A DNA stretch of 64,000 nt from Spirometra erinaceieuropaei. Its lineage: Eukaryota; Platyhelminthes; Cestoda; Diphyllobothriidea; Diphyllobothriidae. The stretch is taken from contig CACRXP010000160.1 in assembly GCA_902702965.1 (NCBI GenBank), positions 21,496 through 85,495 of the forward strand, written 5' to 3'. Made by a program: the position numbers and the translations under genes. Positions 34,910 through 46,192 of the stretch are shown one piece after another; the stretch's first letter is position 1; every line of letters begins with the position of its first letter. Below the pieces are notes generated by a model. The model was not told the origin of the DNA and did no database searches. It saw only the letters and a program-made list of their open reading frames with translations.

Positions 34910-35734
34910 CAGTTTTTCACAGTTGGGTCATTATTGAACCAACAGGATTGTCCTGTAAGTCGTGAGATAAGCCTTCAAATATCGACCATTGTACCTCAAG
35001 GTGACCAAGACAACGAGTTCAAAAGACGCCGCCGTAGTTAGGGTTGTTCATGGAATCAGAGTAAGCGTTAAACATTTGCAAGTGTCAGTGATAGAAACTC
35101 AGTCTAACCTGGTAGGTAACAGCCCAGTTGAGTGACTCAGTGCGTGAACAGACAGAAATTCTTTAACTTTCATTAAAATCCAAGTAGTTGAGTATTTTAT
35201 TACATTGGTCTAAATTAAAAAAATTTGTTATACCTCAAGCACCGGGAAAAATGCATTCACCAAACACCCAACTAAGAGTAACACGTTGTTCAACAAATAA
35301 CTGCATTTATAAAAATGGATAAAATTTTGCTTTGCTTGGAAATGCCAGTTTTTTTAAAAAAAAGTGGAGACATTAAAAGCGCGGAAATGTATGCTAAATG
35401 AAAAAAACTTAATTTCCTGACTTACGTAATTCTTGTTCAGGAAAACAACCCAATAAATAAAACATTTTTGGCACAGCAAAGCAAAAAATGTCTTTTGAAT
35501 AATTATTGAAATAACTGCCTGCCAAAAATTAGTTCATTATGCGGCATGGTAGGCAGTCAATAGTTCAATATTTGGCGAGGGCTCTATCAATGGCTTCCAG
35601 GTATTTGGACGAGGGCTGACCGATTTTGCATTGTTTTATATGCAATTACTTGGGTTACAAGTAATCTTGTAAGATTATCTGCGGATAAAAGTCGCAGGAT
35701 CACGTGAAGTCGCTGATCCAGACTATCACAGTGA
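34910..35734. other. No recognisable feature
   Basis: AT-rich intergenic DNA with A-rich tracts; no coding or RNA signal. Confidence 0.4.
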
Positions 35735-35930
35735 ACTAAAGTCTGTGACTAGGAAGGTTGCCAACTGGCGCCGCAACTTGGACCACGTAGTCAGCCCGGC
35801 TGTGTGTTTGTGTTTCGTGTGGCCGATTGGTGGACTGGAGGTCACACTGCGCTGGCATCTTCTTAATTGTACTCTCCCACACATGTGACATCCGAACTGT
35901 TTCCCTGGGAAAGGTCGTGAATTCCTGGAA
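35735..35930 (+). repeat. Repeat R2, copy 3
   Basis: CTGTGACTAGGAAGGTTGCC, CAACTTGGACCACG, TCTTCTTAATTGTACTCTCC and TGTGACATCCGAACTG align in order with 21833-21970. Confidence 0.5.
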
Positions 35931-36239
35931 GCAATGCATTCAGATGAAATATGCGTCAGTCAACATATCAACTTAGATGGCACATACCACTACCTGAAAA
36001 GCAAGTGGAAGCGAATGCAGTCAATGCCGGGGGGATGCCGAAGTGCCAGTGACGGGCATTGGCACAGACTTCGGCCAATAGCAGAATCACTTGTTCAACA
36101 CGGTTAAATAACTGCTTTTGCGCATAACTTATAAGCCTTACGACGAACAGGGGAACCAGTCTAGAAAATGTGCGCAATAAAATTATTTTGTTCCCCAATA
36201 ATCTCACCTATTTCAGATTCCATTTCTCGAGATGCCCGT

Positions 36240-36480
36240 TTTTAAGTATATAAAATGGTAGAGGAGAGCTCACCGACTGCGTTCCGGAACTCACTGGTCA
36301 CGTTGTGCCTAGGGGCTCCTCTCTCGAGCCCAGTCAGCAGCCGTAAAGTGGGGCGTAATATAGGCAGAATGACATAACCAACAAAGACAATGGAGACTGA
36401 AATAGCTATTTCTGTGGAATTAGTCATCGTCAGCCAGCCATACTCAACCCCATGGTGTGCAACACTCGAGGCTCGATCCT
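36240..36480 (-). repeat. SINE-2 copy, minus strand
   Basis: On the minus strand a box B-like GGTCGAGGATCGAGCCTCG is followed by GTTGCACACCATGGGGTTG, TATGGCTGGCTGACGATGAC, CAGTCTCCATTGTCTTTGTT and ATGTCATTCTGCCTAT, the SINE-2 tail. It lies head to head with the plus copy at 36505. Confidence 0.7.
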
Positions 36481-36504
36481 CGACCCCATCCCAACCAACA
36501 GGAA

Positions 36505-36690
36505 GACGAACACATGGCTCAGCGGTTAAAGCGTAAGACTTCCAACGAACAGGCCGCGGAATGCAGCCTCAGGCGTTGCACACCATGGGGTTGGATATGG
36601 CTGCTTGACGACGGATATTAACACAGGAATGGAAATTCAAGCCTTCCTTGTATATGTAATAATACCATTCTGCAGACATAAAATATATAT
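36505..36690 (+). repeat. SINE-2 copy, plus strand
   Basis: The tRNA-like head ACATGGCTCAGCGGTTAAAG (box A region) is followed by an eroded box B. The tail has GTTGCACACCATGGGGTTGG, ATGGCTGCTTGACGACGG, CCTTCCTTGTATATGTAATA and ATACCATTCTGCAGAC. The heads of this copy and the minus copy face each other, giving an inverted repeat of the GCACACCATGGGGTTG segment. Confidence 0.7.
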
Positions 36691-36714
36691 TTATATATCA
36701 GAGGGGAGAAGACA

Positions 36715-37330
36715 GAGTCTGGGGTGCAGATTGATACAGCATTGTTTCGGCCTTGTTTGCCTTCATTCAGTCAATTATAACCCTGAATAACAGCTTCGAC
36801 CGAAACCAAAAATATCAGCTCAAACACCAGGTGCAGCTGCTTCACAACTGGGGTCTACCTGATGGGTCATAAGCACTTTATCGATCGGAAGTTCATGAGT
36901 GCCTCGCCATCTGCCAGTCTCTGTCACTGCAGATCGGGTATTTATAAACTCAGGAATGGGCGCACACAGATCTGTTGCCCTCCCGAAGTAAGCAAGCTTA
37001 GTATGGGTGATAGGAGTCACGCAAAACCAACGACCTACTAGGTCGAAGTCGGCCAAGCTATGATAGCAAAGGGGAGACGGTAGAATGATACAGCACTGTT
37101 TGGGCTTATTTGCCTTCATTCAGCCAATCATAACCCTGCCCACCAGCCGGGATGCAGCCACACAGGCACCATTGGCGGGCCGCGCATCAGACAAAGTGCG
37201 TTATATAAGGTGAGCCGTGCGCATGACTTCCCAGTCTCTGAAGATGAGTAGACGAAACAACTACTCGAAACGTCAGACCTCTAATACCCCTCTCTCGGTG
37301 AACGCCTCCTTTTCTTTTGACTTACCACCT
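36715..37330 (+). repeat. Penelope-type terminal repeat region (PLTR-like)
   Basis: A direct repeat of at least 50 bp (GATACAGCA.TGTTT.GG, TTTGCCTTCATTCAG and ATAACCCTG) occurs at 36733-36787 and 37086-37138. Downstream lies a hammerhead-type core (37238-37274). After it come GTCAGACCTCTAATACCCC and CGGTGAACGCCTCC. That order resembles GTCAGGCTAATAAAGCTC and CGGCGATCGTGTC in the terminal repeats of the PLE at 47.8 and 50.5 kb. No PLE coding sequence was found beside it, so this is a solo or truncated terminal repeat. Confidence 0.5.
37238..37274 (+). ncRNA. Hammerhead ribozyme core (PLE-type, minimal)
   Basis: The order is CTGAAGA (consensus CUGANGA), stem II GAGTAG with loop ACGAAACAA and partner CTACTC, then GAAAC and GTC. 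Core residues are complete and stem II pairs at six of six positions. Stem III is almost absent, as described for minimal hammerheads in Penelope-like elements. Activity of a single unit is doubtful because such minimal forms are thought to need dimers. Confidence 0.65.
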
Positions 37331-39616
37331 GGGAATCGCATTTTCACTACTATCGAAGTTCATAAGTCCTAGTCTGTTACAATCAGCACGATGCTCGTGC
37401 CACTGTTGAGGAGTTCCAGGCAGTCAACCATGGGGTTGAAAATGAAGAAGAATTCCACATCAAGAGTGACCGAGGAAAAATCGACTGCCACAGACGTCCA
37501 GTGCAAGATGTGCCCTACCCCAACGTCTCTGGGAGGGAACGGTGACCCCAATTTTTCTCAAATATAAGAAGTTTTACCGGGATAAGATTACCAGTGGTCG
37601 GACACATTTGTTTTCCGACCGATGGGTCTACGCGTGCGAAATTGAACGAGCAGACTGTAACTCAGCGTTGGGTTTCGATGGTGGAATTCACCATGACAAC
37701 AGCACAATTCGACAGCTCGTGGACGAGATTGAGAGTGGCGTCGGTCACAACTCAGAGTCTCCCGACATGGAGCAACTGACTGGCGCGTTTGAGGATTAAA
37801 CACAGTCAGCAAATTTTGCTACCTTCGCCTCCAGTCCGGTTTACCTAAGGAGAAGACTGGTGCCTGGGAAGACCGAGAGCTCACACATTGAAACTTAGTC
37901 GTCTGATAAACTAACTCCGTCGCATTTGAGACTCGGAGACTTCGAAGTCACAACGACAATGGGTTCTAGAGGTGAATATGTGCTGTGAAAAACCTCTTTG
38001 AAAATTCACCTATGAAATTGCACTTCATCTAGAAAAAGGCCTGCCTAGAAGGGGAGTATGAGGGGAGGAGGAGGAGGAGGAGGAGGAGGAGGAGGAGGAG
38101 GAGTAAGAGGTGGAGATGAATGTATCAGATTGCTCGCGACTCCTTAGACACTCACCGCCGAACGATATCACTAACGGGTAAACACTCCAACAAGGTGTTG
38201 AAGCTTCAATTTGAGATTCACCTAGCAAGCCTATTAGCTTACACACAGACATTATTTCTGTTTCATAAAATGATAATGATAGTTTTGCTCTTAAGCCCCC
38301 TCCCCCGAAAAGACTAGTAGTGAAAAGAAAACACTGATTTAACTGGTAAAAGGACCTGTCTGAAGCAAACATATGTAAAATTGAATTTGGAAAAGGGGTT
38401 ACATAAACCCTGAACGACGATCGACACTCAAACTGATTGCTTTTAGACGAACCGACGAGTCCTGGACGAAAAAAATGTGAAAAACCCCTGAGTGGAAAAA
38501 GCAGAGAGAAGTCACGAAACATGAGCTTTTCGGATGAATCCTTCAAAGGAAAAGTCACTGCACAAAGGGGTAAGTAGAAACAGGGCAGGTTCATAATGAG
38601 AGTACGGTATGCTAATGACACACGACACTAGGAAGCTCAGTGCGGCTGTTTAGTGCTGACAGATTTTGACATGGGCTCGAAATCCAAAGTTATGATGATC
38701 GCAGTCTTCATGGTTTTTAAGTCATAAATCTCGAAGGCTTTGTTTGTTTCAAGCTGAGACAGAGAGGTAAGCGGGTCATATACGTCGGATGTTATGTTAC
38801 AGGAGACCTGGGGTGAAACCGACAATTGGGCGAGGCTACCACCTCCCAACCACCATGACAGGAGCCCGATGAGGTCGGGTCCAGAGCGAAACGAGGACAG
38901 CTTAGTAAATTTGCGTCATGAAATCTCAAACTATTTGTTGTGGAGGCGGGTTTGCAAGAACACTGTTTTGTTTAGGTCACGGTGCCCGGATTTCCAAAAC
39001 CGGCTTCTGCTGAGATAGGGTGGCGAAAGGAACCAAACACGCAGGGGAAGATCGAGCGAGCACAGTAGCTTTGGGAGGATCGTCTAGATACAATGTGTGA
39101 AGACGCGAGATGGATCAGTTGTGATGACAATAATGGCAAATGACGCATATCATTGTACGGGATTGTCCTTTTCCAAAGTCACCGGGAATGCTGCTCGACA
39201 AGGATGAGAAAGTTAAAAAATTAATCGAACCAGTGATAGGATAAAAAAGGAGCTTCCGTTTAAAAAGTGACAGAACACTGGTGAACTGATTTCGGCCCAC
39301 GGGTTATTCCATAGGAGTATATGCTTGCACGCAAATAAGAAGGGCATTTAGAGATGGAGGAAGTGATGGAGCACTAACCAGGAAGGCGGCATAAGTGAAA
39401 AAGGCTTAGAATTAGAGAAAAATTAGAACTAAAATTAGTGAGAAAAGGAGGCGGACGCCGACTTTCAATCTCCTAACCAGCATGAAGCTGTTGTTGGATA
39501 ATTGGTGTCGATTTGATGAGGAGGCATGTAGATGTGCCTTTGAACATTTTCAGCCTTAGAACGATTAAACTCGTTCATTAAAACGAAAAAGGCGATATAC
39601 GAGAATTGGACGAGTA
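37331..39616. other. No recognisable gene; one GGA microsatellite
   Basis: Intergenic. A 198-aa minus-strand frame (38621 down to 38025) ends in a poly-serine run read from the GGA microsatellite; it has no domain and is probably not a gene. Frames at 37542-37799 show no motif. Confidence 0.4.
38065..38103. repeat. (GGA)n microsatellite
   Basis: About 13 uninterrupted GGA units. Confidence 0.95.
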
Positions 39617-40283
39617 AACATAATAATAAGAATTGTATTTAATGCCAGTTTACATGCATTGTCAGGCAAGTGTTAAACACAAATCCGGCCAACAGTGAAA
39701 AAGGTCCTGTCAAAAAGGAATAAAAATAAGGCTGGCGGTGGTTTTTATGGTTTAGAGGGTTCAGGAGAAAAAAACTGCTGGCCACTAAGTGCCGACAGTC
39801 AAGGGGGGGGGTTACACTGCATCGGATATTTTCAGTCCCCAATTCCTTTCATGAAGTTGGGGCTGGCCCAACCAGAACCGCCGAAGAACAGCTGTCGCTG
39901 TTGGCTAAAGAAATTGCTCCTGGTGAGACTGGCCAAAGAGATCAGAGACCACAAACGCCATCGCTACGGTAAAGTCAATCAGTGGATTTAGCACCCAAAA
40001 CTTATGGAAATTTTCTGAATGCAAACATCGAGAAATAGTTCTCTTAAATAAAGGATAGTTTTGCAGAGTTTTCCTATTTCTGGGTAGTTTATTCCAAATA
40101 GCAATTGCGTTTACAGAAAATAACCGACGATATTTAACCGTACGTGTCAGAGGACGAAATAAAAAGACCTCACGGTGGCTGTTACGTCGGGGTTGGGCAA
40201 GATGCCTTAAAGTAGTGAGTGGGTTAAAGGTACGATTATATAAATGCTTAAGTAGCAAAATAGTCCCTTTTTAATCTACTAAA

Positions 40284-41030
40284 CTATAAAGCATCAAGGG
40301 ATGTATGCCGGCAACGTTCTTGGTAAGACAAATGTCGCTGCTCCGGAGTTAAAACTCTCTTGGTAAAAAAGTTTTGAACGGATTCTATCTTCTTCCGTTC
40401 AGCAGCACGCATGAGGCTAAATAAAAACAAACAGTATTCCAGCTCAGGTCGAACGTACATGTTAAAAAGGCGCATTCTAATTTTGCTAATTTTAAAGTTT
40501 CGGAGGATAAACCCGATCGTTCTACGTGTTTTAAAGACTATCAACGCATAGTGCTCCGAAAGATTGAGGCTCTTGGGGTATGATACACCCAAATCCTTCA
40601 TAACCCCAGGCACATTTAAGGCGTGACCGTCAATACTTAGTTGAGGTTGGCGGTCGTCGCCAACCATCGTGACTGAGCATTTATGCCAAGAAAGAGAAAG
40701 GCGCCATGTCCGACACCACTGAGCTAAGGTCTGTAAGTCGCTCGCTAGGAGCTTAAGCACGATGTCACGATCTGTCGGCTTATACCGATATGAAACTTTA
40801 AGATCATCGGCATACATGAAGGGCTTACCATTCTGAAATAAATCGGGTACGTCATTAACGAAAAGGCAAAATAAAAACGGGCCGATTACACTACCCTGAA
40901 TGACTCCACTCCCCACACATGTGGGATTGGAGATAGCAGTGGAAATCTTAACTCGTTGTGTTCGAGCGCCCAGGTAAGAGGATATAAAATTAAAAAGTTC
41001 GCCACCTATTCCGAAAGAGGACCGTTTCAA
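40284..41030 (-). pseudogene. LINE-A reverse transcriptase palm/thumb frame
   Basis: An open frame of 248 residues begins inside the RT after the DFTKAFDRVDHA motif. It contains SSYLGARTQRVKIS, SGVIQGSVIGPFLFCLFVND and the YADD catalytic pair, then LQTLAQWCRTWRLSL, MKDLGVSY and YVRPELEYC. It is the longest intact coding stretch of LINE-A. The RT start lies upstream in other frames (41031-41330), so no complete enzyme can be made from this locus. Confidence 0.85.
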
Positions 41031-42442
41031 GAGAAGAAGAGCATGGTCAACACGATCAAAAGCCTTAGTGAAATCGCAATAGACTGTGTAAAGTGCAAAA
41101 TCATCGTCCCTAGATTGGAGAACATAGTCAAAGAAAGAGAGCTGACAGGTGTCACAAGACCGAGCTTTCAGGAATCCCTGCTAAGCAGCGCTCGGAAAGT
41201 TATTCTTTGTTAAGTGACGCATCATCTTATCTTTGATCAACGTCTCTAAGATCTTCGAAACTGCGTCATCAAATGACGTAGATTGGCCATGCTTGGGAAT
41301 GGGAAGAGTGTGTGATTCCTTCCACAACGTAGGATAGGTTTCACTTTCAATAGCGAAATTAAATAAATTGCATAAGAGGGATGGGAAGATCGTGTTTGCA
41401 TCGGCTTTTAAAATGCTTACTGGGACACCGTCAGGTCCAGGCCTATGAGATTGACGAGAACGTCACATCCCAAAGAGTGAAAGCTACAGTTTCGAGAACT
41501 GCCCTGGTCAATGCCTGGATGGTCGGAAGTGGTGTGGTCGAGTCTACAATAAATTTTTTGGACAGGAGATCATTGAAGCTATCAGCGGTTAACTGGGCAT
41601 CAACTATAGGATTTCCAAGAGCATCTCGGAGGATGGAATGCTGCGTCTTTCTGTGAGTTCGTATTTTTCTAGAGAAAAGTTTCGAGACATTTAACGAATG
41701 GTTTTCGGTAAACTGGATCTCCTCGGCCAGCTGTTTTTCTTCAGACAATCTATTAGCCCGCTCAAAAATATCACAAATCAAGGGTAGAACAGAAACGTCG
41801 TTCTGAAGATGGAATCGATGATTAAGTCTGCGCAATCTGCGACGAAAGGATAAGGGTAGGAAAACCTCATCCCCGACATTAATTATTTTCTTACGGCGGA
41901 CAAAACGAGAGATAAGCGGATACAAAATTTCGTACAGTTTTCCAGCGCAAGCATTTACATCCGAACTAAGAAGGAAACCAGTCCAATCTTAGGAATTAAG
42001 GTGTTTTAATAATTCGGTTGGGCGAGTTGATCGGAAATCGCGGAAAAAGTTATACTTTGGGGACAACGTGTTGTCAGCCTCGAGTTCCAACGCCGAAACA
42101 ACTACGCCATAGTCTGAGCCCCGGAGTGGGTCTAGGGATGGAACTGACAAATGCATGCAGCCTCTACATAAAATTAGGTCAAGTATGCTTGATCCTCGGG
42201 TGGGAAAATCGACAACCTGAGTCCACACCCCAACATCCGCAGCCTCAAGAATGTCTTCAAACCTTCCGGGACCGAAAGGCGGAGACCAATGGACTTCAGG
42301 AAGACTAAAGTCACCCGCAACCAATTGATACTTAAAGCTTAAGTCGGCCGCAACATGAAATGCTTGTGAAAGTGAACAGTCAAAATTGTCGTTGGCGTTG
42401 GGAGGGTGATAGACACAGTCAACGAGTTAGGAGAATTTTCTG

Positions 42443-43246
42443 TGCGTGACCGATCTCATGAAATGTTGGCCGAAATTCTGAAGTGCGTTTTCGACTAGGA
42501 AAGATTAATAAGGTAGCGTTGTAATATTAATTATCATGTAGCATAATCCTATAGTATATCGGACTCGCCACGATGTCGGCTTTTGAATGCACTTTTTTCT
42601 GATCTCTCGCAGAAACCGAACCCAGTAAAAAATGGCCACTTTTGTAGTTTGCACTTTTTACACTTATTTTGGATGGTCATACAAATTCAAATATATTTTA
42701 TAGAAAACATGCACAAAGCATGTCTTCTTTTACTTGTTTCGTAGAAAATCACATTTTCTTTATATTTTATTTCCTAGGAAAAGTTATGTTTCGGTTTCAC
42801 TTCAAGAGGAACATTGATAAACGGGCACGTGCCATAATGTATATAAAGACATCGCACGGTCTTTAAAACCTCATAATTAGAAACTTTTTTTGAAACCGAA
42901 ACATAACTTTTCCTAGGAAATAAAATATAAAGAAAATGTGGTTTTCTACCCAACAAGTAAAAGAAGACATGGTTTTCTGCATGTTTTCTATAAAATATAT
43001 TTGAATTTTTGTGACCATTCAAAATAGGTGCGAAAACGCATACTACTCAAGTAGTCATTTTTACCGAGTACGGTTTCTGCGAGGGATCAGAAAGAAATGC
43101 ATTCAAAAGCCGACATCGTAGCGAGTCCGATATACTACAGGATTATGCTGCATGATAATTAATATTACAACGCCACCTTATCAAGCTTTCCTAGTTAAAA
43201 ACGTATTTCAGAATTTCAGCCAGCATTTCATGAGATCGGTCACGCA
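42443..43246. mobile_element. Foldback element FB1, complete, with 3-bp target duplication
   Basis: An 804-bp palindromic element. The left arm 42443-42798 and right arm 42892-43246 are inverted copies of about 355 bp, roughly 90% alike by eye, around a loop of about 93 bp. Ends are TGCGTGACCGATCTCATGAA and its complement. The flanking bases CTG (42440-42442 and 43247-43249) are duplicated. Interrupted LINE-A endonuclease residues resume on each side, so the boundaries are fixed by an empty-site argument. There is no open frame of note; it must depend on a transposase encoded elsewhere. Confidence 0.9.
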
Positions 43247-43615
43247 CTGTATTTTTTGTGCAACCTGGAGCCAGCAACTGCCTTGTACTGCGGAAAAATG
43301 CGAGAGCTCCAGCGGCAGAAGTGTAAGTGTTTGCTTAACGTAGACGCGACTGCCCCCACTACGGCTGTCTTCACGATCATTTCGAATGCAGTTATAGCCT
43401 AGAAGAGAGAGTTCGGAGTCAGCTACGGAAGATGATGCCCACGTCTCATTTACTAAAACGATATCTGGGCAATGGACGAACACCAGAGTCTGAAGCAAAG
43501 GAATCTTATTTAGCAGGCATCTAGCATTTAGAACAAAAATTTTGATGGGAAAGTCTGTTTGTTTCTGAGAGAGGTGGGCTACGTCGTCCAGTGCTTGGCT
43601 GCCCACGGAACACAC

Positions 43616-44035
43616 GGTCCGGATGCACCCATCCGGTTCTGTAAAAACTTTTGTGGCATGAAAAGCTTCTGGCGTGAATAAAAAGGGGTAGGACTTGGGG
43701 GAGTAAATGACGGGCAGGGAAACTGGTAACCATTGTTAGCTAGCTTATTTTTAGCTGGAAATCCACGGGCCGGATACTGCAACGTATTCCTGTCGGAACG
43801 AAACTGAAGCATGCAATAAATTCTTAATGTGATTTCAGGACGGTAAAATTACAAGAAATGAAGTCACCAATTTTGGTAGCTTTGGTTGTATTCCGGTCGG
43901 CATGGAGAGAGATATCCAGACTGTTGGTATATTTTAAACTCAACTCTTTGATAGCGAAATATTTGGTCCTAGGCACACACTAGAATAGCACCGAGTGAGG
44001 CAGTCTACTAAGATTAAATAAATAGAAGAACTTTT
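43616..44035. other. LINE-A 5' side, no clear ORF1
   Basis: Sequence upstream of the LINE-A endonuclease. Overlapping minus-strand frames (43521-43812) continue the element's upstream region but show no recognisable ORF1 motif. The 5' end of LINE-A cannot be placed. Confidence 0.35.
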
Positions 44036-44450
44036 GTGGGAAGGGGATTCTACCAGCGATGCCAATTTCCACTCAGAAAGGGCAAACAGATACAAGTGCA
44101 TTTTTTCAGAAAAATATGCGTCGTAGTTTCAGGAAAGACTACAGCTCTGAGATCGTCAGCATGAATAAAAGACCAAGCACTTCGATGCCGACGACATATT
44201 AATAAATGTAACGTAAGTGCAAAGGAGGGTCTCATACAGCACCTCAAAGAACAATGCTTATAATAGGCCTCTCATATGAAACTGCAGAGGCGACCAGCCC
44301 CTTTTGACGAAAAAAGTCAATAAGGAGAATTCGAACTCCGCAATCTCCTATTTTTACTGCTATTCCTCTGTTTAGCATCTTATTAAAGGTCTTGATAAGG
44401 CCAATATAAACAACGACCAACAAATGAAGTCTAAAATTTCCTGTTGATCA
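44036..44450 (-). pseudogene. Non-LTR reverse transcriptase remnant (LINE-D)
   Basis: Minus-strand frames give GLIKTFNKMLNRGIAVK-type residues (about 44365-44420), the position of the D..KAFD motif with D lost. VRILLIDFFSS and EAYYKHCSLR follow, then RSAWSFIHADDLRAV (44130-44180), where HADD is the catalytic YADD box with Y changed to H. Stops and shifts separate the pieces. Class is jockey/CR1-like. It could be another copy of LINE-B, but its residues do not match closely. Confidence 0.5.
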
Positions 44451-45236
44451 GGGAAGATTTAACGATAGTCACGGGTCTGCATGATTTTACATATTGAGCA
44501 CGTTAAACTGACCTAATAATGATAAGCGGCGAACGCATCTGGACCCCACTCTAGAGAGGCAACGTCCATTATATAGCGTAAATCATCTCATATGCACATT
44601 GCCCAACCCATGTATGACGTTGGAGATAATGCATACGTTGACTACCAAAATCTGAAAAAATAAATATAGGCCTTGTCGGTTTGCGCAATAACTCCGTTCG
44701 TGTACAAGAAACTTCGGGTGTTTTCTTCTACGTGCCCGTGACCGATCATAACAGCGAGATGCAAAAAAGAAAAATCTATGAGTCAGGTGGCCGTTTTCTA
44801 GTCAGCACCCTCTGTAAGGTTGCAAATTTGAGTGTTCTCATGCGTTCGACATTTTCTTCTGATTAGGGATGTAATAGAAAAGGTTGAGTGCGTAGAATAA
44901 GCTTAAGAGAATCCTTTTTAACGTGACACGCGACTGCATGATATTCGGACGCAGAAGTCCTTTCTCCTTCATCTTTATCGAAACGAATTGTCTGGTGTCT
45001 TATTTCTATAACAGAGTTCGTTAGGATTTATTTGTTTGTTTGTTGAACGTTTGTTTTTGAGGGTAATTGCTTAACCCTTTGGAAAACTGCTTTTTGACAG
45101 ATGTACTTGGATTTCAAAAAACTTCACTGTAAAAAGAACATTCACACAATTTAAGCAGTATTGTTTTATTGGCACTTTCTGTATAGATTTGGCGCCGTCT
45201 CCAGTTCAGCTCCATTGTGCTGCGAGAAGATACAGG
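44451..45236. other. No recognisable feature
   Basis: AT-rich intergenic DNA between two LINE remnants. Confidence 0.4.
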
Positions 45237-45719
45237 TCATATATAATAACCCGAGTGTTTCTTTAAACACTGCAGCAATTCCGTCTTCAAAACTGACTCA
45301 GGGAACCACTTGCTTGTTTTGTTATTCGTTGTGTTACGAATTTCGATTATAGATTCGGTCTCCGTATATTTATGCGTAGTTTCATTGATTGCAAACAATG
45401 TTGGGGCAAAAGGTGCCACTGCTACTTGCCTTCAAAACACGGTCCATACAGTATCTTACAAACCAAAACAGGTGGACCCCTGTCTTGTCTGTAACACAGA
45501 GGGAATGTGTTAAAACCCTTCAGTTCTTTAGGTAGAATCGATATTTTCGACTTTTTAATAGCCTTGCCGCACAATGTTATACTTTCCCAAGAGGTATTTG
45601 TCCTTTGCTAACCAGGATCAACACGTCTGTACGCCATACTCTAGATCAAAATGAACAAAGATGCCGTAAACCTTCCAAAGACCGTTTTCACCAGGGGGTC
45701 ACGAATGTTCTCATGTTAG
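45237..45719 (-). pseudogene. LINE-B copy 1, C-terminal RT part (left of Gypsy-2)
   Basis: On the minus strand from the Gypsy-2 LTR boundary: VYGIFVHFDLEYGVQ and SWLAKDKYLLGK (45580-45660), matching the FVRPHLEY.VQAW thumb motif of jockey-type RTs. ELKGFNTFPLCYRQDRG and LVCKILYGPC follow (45440-45530), then the C-terminal KWFPESVLKTELLQCLKK (45245-45310). The N-terminal part of the same element lies on the other side of Gypsy-2 at 51990-52560. Confidence 0.72.
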
Positions 45720-45934
45720 TGTAGTGACACTTAAGTCCGTTTTGTTTTAATCAGTTACAATACGCTTTTTAAAGAACTTGACACAACTTTGAATAAAACG
45801 AAGAACACGCACGTGCACTTTTACCTGCCGACGACTTTGTTCTTATTTACCAGTTTGTAACTGCTGGGATACTGTTATCTTCGTTTCCTAAATAGTCTAC
45901 TCACTGTGCCCAACTAATGGGTCTATCAGTTACA
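45720..45934 (+). repeat. Gypsy-2 5' LTR
   Basis: 215 bp starting TGTAGTGACA and ending ATCAGTTACA. It aligns over its full length with 51746-51960 (roughly 85% identical by eye). A primer-binding-site-like TTGGTGACCC follows directly. Confidence 0.88.
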
Positions 45935-45944
45935 TTGGTGACCC
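45935..45944 (+). promoter_or_regulatory. Gypsy-2 primer binding site
   Basis: TTGGTGACCC abuts the 5' LTR. TGG as the start of the tRNA 3'-end complement is standard for LTR retrotransposons. The tRNA species was not assigned. Confidence 0.6.
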
Positions 45945-46192
45945 TGTATCATTAATAACTCCTTCTGTTTCATTTCTGTGCATAACTATTTCCCTTCGGA
46001 TTAATTCTCACTCTACGTTTTGTTGATCAGATTATTTATCTTGCCCTTATTTGCAATTCACGCTGTTTCCCCTTTTCATCAAATACGAGTGCTGCCCTTC
46101 AATCTCACTGTCAACGCACAGTCATCTACCCCAATTATCTGACCTATGACCGACATCAGCTAATTATTTCCAACGATTCTACCAGCCAGCCG

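Larger units (their letters stand above)
39617..43615 (-). mobile_element. LINE-A: nearly full-length CR1-like non-LTR retrotransposon, inactivated
   Basis: Order on the minus strand from 43615: the APE endonuclease N-terminus (VLNARCLLNKI, DIVLVNETWASS, 43250-43580), interrupted by foldback element FB1. The endonuclease C-terminus follows (VAGDFSLPEVHW, ILDLILCRG, GSDYGVVVS; 42000-42430), where the usual SDH box reads SDY. A linker frame comes next (41925-41443). The reverse transcriptase has YTVYCDFTKAFDRVDHALL (about 41040-41100), GVIQGSVIGPFLF, the catalytic FMYADDLK and a 248-aa frame ending at 40284. The C-terminal tail has SVNAIAIWNKLP (40100). The 3' end near 39620 is a short AATAAT-type tail. 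Frameshifts and stops break the ORF. Three 3'-end copies of the same family lie at 56794-57288, 58440-58627 and 58966-59705. Confidence 0.88.

Noticed and set aside
38025..38621. 198-aa minus-strand open frame ending in poly-serine
   Set aside because: The serine run is read from a GGA microsatellite and the rest has no motif; it is probably chance.
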